DNA of 64,000 bases from Deltaproteobacteria bacterium (GTDB taxonomy: Bacteria; Myxococcota_A; Polyangia; DRWM01; JAAZOP01): assembly GCA_016218765.1 (NCBI GenBank), contig JACRCZ010000019.1, forward strand, positions 24,370-88,369, written 5' to 3'. Below are positions 58,681 through 64,000 of the stretch, piece after piece. A program made the position numbers and the translations under genes. Position 1 is the first letter of the stretch, and each line of letters starts with the position of its first letter. The notes under the pieces were generated by a model. The model saw only the letters and a list, made by a program, of their open reading frames with translations. It was not told the DNA's origin and made no database searches.

Positions 58681-58720
58681 TTCGCGCAAAGGACGCAAAG
58701 GACCGCAAAGGGCGCAAAGA
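58681..58720 (+). repeat. TTCGCGCAAAG-type tandem repeat
   Basis: Anchor TTCGCGCAAAGGACGC followed by 9-bp CGCAAAGGA units directly after the phosphatase stop. Same family as 1561-1608, opposite orientation. Confidence 0.8.
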
Positions 58721-58745
58721 GAGGGGGCGGCGCAGGGGGGGGGAG

Positions 58746-60179
58746 GTGTGGGGCGTGTCGATCGCGACGTGGGTGGTGTTGGGCGCGTGGGCGGCGACGG
58801 TGGCGACGGGATGTCGCGGGAAGGTCGCGGCACAGGGGGGCGCGGAATCGGCAACGGCGCGGGTCACGGATGCCGCGACGGGAGACTTGGCGCCATCTCC
58901 GGAGGCCGGAGAGACGACGGTGGGTCGTGGGCCCGATCGGGCGGACGGAGCGGCGGAGGGAGACGTCGTGCCGCCGGCGGCCGAGGCGGGCGTGGCCGAG
59001 GTCGCGGAGCCGCCGGGCTGGCCGACGTCGGAGCCGTGCCGGCAGTCGGCGCGGAAGGTTTTTGCCGATTACGCCAAGCCGATGAGCGTCGCTCCGACGC
59101 CGCCCGGCCCGGTGCCGGGCCTGACCACGACGACGGCGCTGGCGATGGACGAAGGTTGGAACACGTGCGTGGTGACGCCCGAGGGCGCGGCGGTGTGCTG
59201 GGGCGCCACGATCGGCGGGTTGCTCCGCGAGGATCCGGAGAACCACGACATCCCGGTCGCGGATCCCGAAAACCGCGGCCGGCCGATGCTTGTCGCCGGC
59301 TTCGCCGGCCTCGTTTCCATCCTGCCTTCGGGCGCGCCGCACGCCTGCGGACTGCGTGGGGACGGGACGGTCGGCTGTTTCGGCCTGAACCGCGACGGGC
59401 AGCTCGGGCGGCCGGCCTTCGAGCCGACGTGGAGCGACGTGCCGCTCGCCATCGAGGGGTTGCCGGCGGTGTTGTCGCTCGCGGTGGGCCATGCGTTCGC
59501 GTGCGCGCTGGTCGAGGGTGGGGGCGTCCTGTGCTGGGGGCGCAACGAATCGGGGCAGCTCGGCGACGGTACGCGCGCGTCGCGCCCGACGCCCGCGGCG
59601 GTGCCCGGCCTGGGTGGCGCGAAGGCGATTGCGGCGGGTCGCGAGCAGGCCTGCGCGCTGCTGTCCGACGGCACGGTACGGTGCTGGGGCGACATGCTGG
59701 CCACCCGCTGCCTCGATCCGTTCGTGTCGCCGACGCCGGTGCCGGAGCTGGCGGGCGTGATCGAATTGTCGGTGGGCTGGGACCTCGGCTGTGCCGTGCT
59801 CGGGGGCGGCGGCGTGCGCTGCTGGGGCGACGGCGAGGGTGGACAGCTAGGCAACGGCGAGTTGGCGCGAAGTTTCCTGCCGGTGGCCGTCGCGGGGATC
59901 GAGGACGCGGCGGCCGTCGAGGCGGGGGACGGGGTGGCCTGTGCGCTGCGGCGGGACGGCACGGTGGCGTGCTGGGGCAAGAACCAGTGCGGGCAGGTGG
60001 ACGGCGGCGCGTCCGGGAAGGTCTACGTCGCGGAGCCGGCGGCGGTTCCCGGCGTGTCCGACGTGGTGGAGCTTGCGGTGGGCGGGATGCAGACGTGTGC
60101 GCGGCGCAAGGACGGCGCCGTCCTGTGCTGGGGCGCAACGACCCCGCCGCAGTTCTCGGCTTGTCTGCTGGCGTGGTAG
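58746..60179 (+). CDS. RCC1-repeat exported protein
   Basis: A 477-residue protein. A signal-like N-terminus (WVVLGAWAATVATGC) suggests lipidation at Cys23. After an Asp/Ala-rich linker, about seven RCC1-type blades are visible through motifs such as CALVEGGGVLCWGRN, CALLSDGTVRCWGD, CALRRDGTVACWGK and CARRKDGAVLCWGA, each ~50 residues with a conserved Cys pair and Trp-Gly. RCC1 propellers in Myxococcota are usually secreted binding proteins, not nucleotide exchange factors. Start is GTG 58746 or 58755. The gene is convergent with the flippase-methyltransferase gene. Confidence 0.8.
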   Translation: MWGVSIATWVVLGAWAATVATGCRGKVAAQGGAESATARVTDAATGDLAPSPEAGETTVGRGPDRADGAAEGDVVPPAAEAGVAEVAEPPGWPTSEPCRQSARKVFADYAKPMSVAPTPPGPVPGLTTTTALAMDEGWNTCVVTPEGAAVCWGATIGGLLREDPENHDIPVADPENRGRPMLVAGFAGLVSILPSGAPHACGLRGDGTVGCFGLNRDGQLGRPAFEPTWSDVPLAIEGLPAVLSLAVGHAFACALVEGGGVLCWGRNESGQLGDGTRASRPTPAAVPGLGGAKAIAAGREQACALLSDGTVRCWGDMLATRCLDPFVSPTPVPELAGVIELSVGWDLGCAVLGGGGVRCWGDGEGGQLGNGELARSFLPVAVAGIEDAAAVEAGDGVACALRRDGTVACWGKNQCGQVDGGASGKVYVAEPAAVPGVSDVVELAVGGMQTCARRKDGAVLCWGATTPPQFSACLLAW

Positions 60180-60221
60180 CACGTCGGGCTGTGGTTACCG
60201 ACTTTGCACGCACCCCACGGA

Positions 60222-60253
60222 GCGGGACCGTCCGGCACTCTTGGACGGGCCGC
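60222..60253. terminator. candidate bidirectional hairpin terminator
   Basis: GCGG-GA-CCGTCC (60222-60233) pairs with GGACGG-G-CCGC (60243-60253) with a 9-base loop, between two convergent stop codons. No T-tract is present. Confidence 0.45.
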
Positions 60254-60256
60254 GGG

Positions 60257-61927
60257 TCAGGCGGGCTTCACCAGTCGGGCCATGTAGTGGGCGCTCCAGC
60301 GGCGGCAGCGGGATCGTTCGAGGACTCGCTCGAGCGGCTGCAGACGGCGGAGGAGACCCGCGGGGAGGAAGTCGGGGAGGAAGGTGAAGTAGTCGACGTC
60401 GGTTTGCCAGCTCGCCCCGACGACGGCCGGAAGTGCGTCGGCGCGCAGCCAGCGTTCCGTGCCCTCGTCGATACCGCGGATCAGGGGGAAGACGTAGCCC
60501 AGGTACAGGCGAAACAGCGGGTTGGCGGTGTTCATCTCGTGCAGGAAGAAGACGCCGCCCGGCTTGAGCACGCGGACCACCTCTTCCAGTGCCGAGCGCC
60601 GCTTGGTGTCGTCGACCATGTGGTGGAAGGAGTTCACGGCGTAGACGAAGTCGAAGCTGGCGTCGGCGAAGGGCAGGTGTCCGGCGTCGGCGACGGCCAG
60701 GCCGCACGGCACGCCGGATGGGCAGGTGCGACGTGCGTCGCCGGCGGTGTGTCCCGCGGCGGCGGCCTGTCTCGCGGCCCGGTCCACCCCCGCCATGCGA
60801 CGGCCTTCGGCCGACATTCGCGCCAGGTGCCACCCCTGACCGCAGCCCAGATCCAACCCGCGCCCGGCGGGCGCGCCGAGCTCGGACAGCCTGCGGCGCA
60901 TGAGGCCGACCTTGCGTTCGAGCAGGCGGTCGCGGACCCAGCCCGGCAGCTCCTCGTCGTAGCGTTCCGCCAGCTCGTCGAAGTGGTCCGGCTTGCGGCT
61001 GGCGCGGTAGAAGTCGGCGAGCCGGCGGCGGAAGGCGAGGAGCACGCCGAGGCCCAGGGCGATGACGAGCCAGATCGTGCCCATGCGGAAGAACCAGGTG
61101 CCGGCGATGGCGTCGAGCAGGGGGACGCCGTGGTCGCCGAGGCCGACGATCATGGCGGAGCTGCCGACACCGAGGCCGCTGGGGGCGCCGGTGAGGACGC
61201 CGAAGACGGTGCTGCCGGCGAAGACGTCGACGCTGGCGCCCAGCGAAAGGTCGAAGCCGGCGACCAGGCCCATGGCGAACAGGCCGAGCGCGGGGAGGAA
61301 GCTGACGACCAGCGACGAGAGCACGGCGGCCAGGAGCGTGCCGGGCTGGGGGAAGGGCGAGCTCCGCACGTTGCGGTAGATCGCGCGGAGGATGCCGTAG
61401 ACGCCGAGCCACACGGCCGCGGCGATCGCGGCGTACAGCGCGTTCGCCCGCACGACGCTCAGGAAGAGGCACACGGCGAGGAGGTCCGAGGAGCGTTCGA
61501 GCAGCCAGATGGCGACGATGTCGAAGCGGTGGCGGGCGTAGCGCCGGCCGAGCATGACGACGCGGAGCAGCTCGCCGGCGTAGAACGGCGTGAGCACGGC
61601 GGGCGCGGCGGACGAGAGGTAGACGAGCGCGCTGTCCTTGGCGGCGAAGCGGGCGCCGGCGCGGCGGACGAGGAAGTGCCAGCGGGCCCAGCGCAGGGCG
61701 AGATTGACGATCGTCAGGGCGGCGACGAAGCCGAAGCCGAGCGCGAGGGCGGGGAGGTTCCGGGCCAGGTGTCCGGCGGCGTCGCGGTCGGCGAGCTGTT
61801 TCCACCAGTAGGCAGTGGCGCCGAGGCCGAAGGCGAGCGCGGCGGCGGCGAAGGCGATGAGCAGTCCGCGCGCCAGGGGCGACGGCTTCCAGCCGGTCGG
61901 CGTGGCGCCGCCCACCGCGGCCGGCAT
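60257..61927 (-). CDS. flippase-like (UPF0104/LPG-synthase TM) domain fused to class I methyltransferase
   Basis: A 556-residue protein. Residues ~20-300 are a polytopic membrane domain with about eight helices, including PFYAGELLRVVML and GAPSGLGVGSSAMI, matching the UPF0104/LPG-synthase TM family that moves or binds polyprenyl or phospholipid. HFDELAERYDEELPGW (315-330) starts a SAM methyltransferase with GLDLGCGQG at 357-365 and LPFADASFDFVYAVNSFHH near 430. The C-terminal half has DEGTERWLRADALPAVVG, a common late segment of methyltransferase 11-type proteins. The ATG at 61927 lies one base after the radical SAM stop (TAGCATG). A membrane-bound lipid methyltransferase is a fair inference. 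Confidence 0.8.
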   Translation of the reverse strand: MPAAVGGATPTGWKPSPLARGLLIAFAAAALAFGLGATAYWWKQLADRDAAGHLARNLPALALGFGFVAALTIVNLALRWARWHFLVRRAGARFAAKDSALVYLSSAAPAVLTPFYAGELLRVVMLGRRYARHRFDIVAIWLLERSSDLLAVCLFLSVVRANALYAAIAAAVWLGVYGILRAIYRNVRSSPFPQPGTLLAAVLSSLVVSFLPALGLFAMGLVAGFDLSLGASVDVFAGSTVFGVLTGAPSGLGVGSSAMIVGLGDHGVPLLDAIAGTWFFRMGTIWLVIALGLGVLLAFRRRLADFYRASRKPDHFDELAERYDEELPGWVRDRLLERKVGLMRRRLSELGAPAGRGLDLGCGQGWHLARMSAEGRRMAGVDRAARQAAAAGHTAGDARRTCPSGVPCGLAVADAGHLPFADASFDFVYAVNSFHHMVDDTKRRSALEEVVRVLKPGGVFFLHEMNTANPLFRLYLGYVFPLIRGIDEGTERWLRADALPAVVGASWQTDVDYFTFLPDFLPAGLLRRLQPLERVLERSRCRRWSAHYMARLVKPA

Positions 61928-61928
61928 G

Positions 61929-63365
61929 CTATCCCTTGCCAAGCACGCCCCGGTAGGCGAGCCGCACGGCCCCGCGGAGCAGGTCGAAGGGGCGCGGCAC
62001 CAGGCGCACGAGCCGCGACACCCGCCGGGGAGCGAGGAAGAACCGCAGGTGCGCTTCCTGGACCAGTCGCTGCAGCCGCGCGCGGGGGATCTCGTAGATC
62101 TCGAAGTTGGCCCGGTAGTAGTCGAACTGCCCGGCGTCGTTCACCATCTCCGGATGCCGCTCGCGGAACATCTCGTGGATGTCGGTGCCTTCGAAGGGCT
62201 GCACCACGAAGAAGTTCGCGGTGTGCAGCCGCGACGCCAGCGCGTAGTCGATTGTCGCCCGCATCTCGTCCTCGGTCTCCGTGGGGAAGCCGAGCATGAA
62301 GAAGCCGTGGCCCAGGATGTCGAGCCGATCGCCGATGCGGATCATCTCGCGGACCTTCCCGAGGTCGAGGTTCTTGCGGATCTTCTTCTGGAGCCGGGGC
62401 GAGGCGGTCTCGACGGCGTAGTTGATCTTGTACGTTCCGGCCGCGCGCGCCTTGACCAGGAACTCCTCGTCGATGCGGTCGCAACGCAGGCCGTTGGGGA
62501 AGGCGATGGCGATCCGCGGCCGGAGCTTCGCCAGCTCGTCGAAGATCTGCTTGGCGCGCGGCAGGTCGAGGTTGAACGAGTCGTCGATGAAGTGGATCTC
62601 GGCGATGCCGTGGTCGCGCACGAGGGTGCGGATCTCGCGCAAGACGTGCTCGACGCTGCGCTTGCGGAACGTCTTGCCGTGGACGTTGTGGCAGTAGGCG
62701 CAGCGGTACGGGCAGCCGCGGGTCGTCATCACGGACATGTAGTTCGGGTGCCGCAGGAAGTAGTTGAAGTTCGCGATCCCGAAGTACTTCGTCAGGTCCA
62801 GCAGGTCCCACGCCGGCAACGGCAGCGTGTCCAGGTCCGCGATGTACGAGAGGTCGCGGGCGGCGCCGGAGACCTCGCGCCCGCGGAAGAGCAGTCCCGG
62901 AACGACCTCCGCCCCGTCCCCGGGCGGCGGCTCGCCGGCGGCCACGCCATCGGCCAGCCGCAGGACGACCTGCTCGCCCTCGCCCACGCAGAGCGAGTCC
63001 GCCGCGGCCAGCTCGAACGTCTTCTCCTTCATCGACGAGGGGAACGGCCCGCCGAGCGCGATGTGGATCGCAGGGTCGAAGCGCCGCGTCGCCTCGACCA
63101 GCTCGGCGACGGTTTCCGCCTCGTACGAGAGCGACGAGAGGCCGAGCAGCCGGGGGCGGAAGCGGCGCACCTCCTCCATCACCTGCGGGGTCCCCAGGCG
63201 CTCGGGCCGCATGTCCAGGAGGCGCACGTTGCGGTAGCCGTGCTCGCGGAGCACGGCGCCGAGGTAGAGGATGCCGAGCGGCTGGGTGACGGTGTAGCCG
63301 GGAACGTCGCGCGCGGTGCGTACGAGGAGGATGGGGACGTCAGGGTGCCGGGGGGTGGGGTTCAC
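61929..63365 (-). CDS. B12-binding-type radical SAM protein
   Basis: A 478-residue enzyme. Residues ~10-150 are a B12-binding-like Rossmann domain (YTVTQPLGILYLGAVLREHG, LLGLSSLSYEAETV), though no DxHxxG base-off motif is evident. The radical SAM core has GCPYRCAYCHN with Cys218, 222 and 225 binding [4Fe-4S], then FIDDSFNLD and YKINYAVETAS. Many such proteins methylate or rearrange lipids, polyketides or hopanoids. The start is GTG 63365; upstream sequence is open but Pro-rich and unlikely. The gene immediately precedes the flippase-methyltransferase with a one-base gap, so they likely act together. Confidence 0.85.
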   Translation of the reverse strand: MNPTPRHPDVPILLVRTARDVPGYTVTQPLGILYLGAVLREHGYRNVRLLDMRPERLGTPQVMEEVRRFRPRLLGLSSLSYEAETVAELVEATRRFDPAIHIALGGPFPSSMKEKTFELAAADSLCVGEGEQVVLRLADGVAAGEPPPGDGAEVVPGLLFRGREVSGAARDLSYIADLDTLPLPAWDLLDLTKYFGIANFNYFLRHPNYMSVMTTRGCPYRCAYCHNVHGKTFRKRSVEHVLREIRTLVRDHGIAEIHFIDDSFNLDLPRAKQIFDELAKLRPRIAIAFPNGLRCDRIDEEFLVKARAAGTYKINYAVETASPRLQKKIRKNLDLGKVREMIRIGDRLDILGHGFFMLGFPTETEDEMRATIDYALASRLHTANFFVVQPFEGTDIHEMFRERHPEMVNDAGQFDYYRANFEIYEIPRARLQRLVQEAHLRFFLAPRRVSRLVRLVPRPFDLLRGAVRLAYRGVLGKG

Positions 63366-63444
63366 GACGGGAGGAGGATACCGGTCGAGCGGAAACCGCG
63401 CAACCGGGAGGGGAAGGAAGGGAAGGGAGGGCGAGTGCGGGCAG

Positions 63445-63528
63445 GGAACAGGCAACAGGCGACCGGCAACCGGCGACGGGCGATGATCATTGCCGGCTGC
63501 CGGTTGCGTGTGGCCGGTTGCCTGTTCC
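63445..63528. repeat. 7-bp repeat array with 12-bp inverted ends
   Basis: GGAACAGGCAAC (63445-63456) is the exact reverse complement of GTTGCCTGTTCC (63517-63528). Between them are GGCAACC and GGCGACC units and a central ATGATCAT palindrome. The array sits between a leftward radical SAM gene and the Gly-rich gene. Confidence 0.85.
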
Positions 63529-63589
63529 TTCGGGGACGTGGTGGAACGTCCGGATCGAGTCGTTGGCCTGGAGGTGCGGGGGGTCGTGG

Positions 63590-64000
<411 letters not shown>

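Overview
This is a very GC-rich stretch of bacterial chromosome with tightly packed genes and strong G/C preference at third codon positions. Two proteins end in a Gly-Cys-Gly-Cys motif, a hydrophobic helix and an Arg-rich tail, which is the MYXO-CTERM sorting signal. There are also many secreted lipoproteins with Asp/Ala-rich linkers followed by Cys-rich, MopE-like, DUF5648, FG-GAP, RCC1 or Sel1-like domains. Together these point to Myxococcota (former Deltaproteobacteria), probably an uncultured lineage. No rRNA, tRNA, CRISPR array, insertion sequence or prophage was seen.

Layout. 1-10.7 kb: a GT-B glycosyltransferase, a rhomboid protease, CorA with a small membrane partner, a beta-lactamase-fold lipoprotein, a PlsC/alpha-beta hydrolase fusion, a DUF2804 protein and a Sel1-like lipoprotein. 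10.7-12.7 kb: a MopE/DUF5648 lipoprotein. 12.75-22.0 kb: an arginine operon on the minus strand, read argR-argG-P-loop gene-argC-argD-argF'-argB-argE-argH, with most junctions overlapping. The carbamoyltransferase is of the N-acylornithine type, so the pathway goes through an acylated citrulline that ArgE deacylates. No argA or argJ is present, and an unassigned P-loop protein sits between argG and argC. 22.2-28.3 kb: a 1437-residue metzincin lipoprotein and a cyclophilin lipoprotein whose promoter, ribosome binding site and signal-peptide region are near-copies of each other. 29.0-31.4 kb: a TPM-domain coiled-coil protein.

31.5-37.7 kb: a three-part surface dehydrogenase (Tat-exported small subunit, GMC flavoprotein with a ferredoxin-like Cys motif, six-haem cytochrome lipoprotein), divergent from a TetR regulator that overlaps an ABC exporter. 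37.7-51.8 kb: mostly exported or lipid-anchored proteins of unknown role (SGNH hydrolase, zinc oligopeptidase, FG-GAP protein, DUF2341/Big_1 MYXO-CTERM protein, EGF-like Cys-rich lipoprotein, outer-membrane barrel). 51.8-60.2 kb: a tetrapyrrole-methylase-family enzyme, a second acyltransferase, an NlpC-like lipoprotein with PPC domain, a Cys-rich membrane protein, a MYXO-CTERM purple acid phosphatase and an RCC1 lipoprotein. 60.2-63.4 kb: a B12-type radical SAM enzyme translationally linked to a flippase-like membrane domain fused to a methyltransferase. The right edge cuts a Gly-rich repeat protein.

The gaps between genes hold several families of short degenerate tandem repeats (7-, 9- and 10-bp units), some in opposite orientations and two forming long hairpins. 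One such array lies inside a coding sequence. The features most worth following up are the extra P-loop gene in the arginine operon, the duplicated expression/secretion leader, the repeat families, and the flavin-cytochrome dehydrogenase locus.
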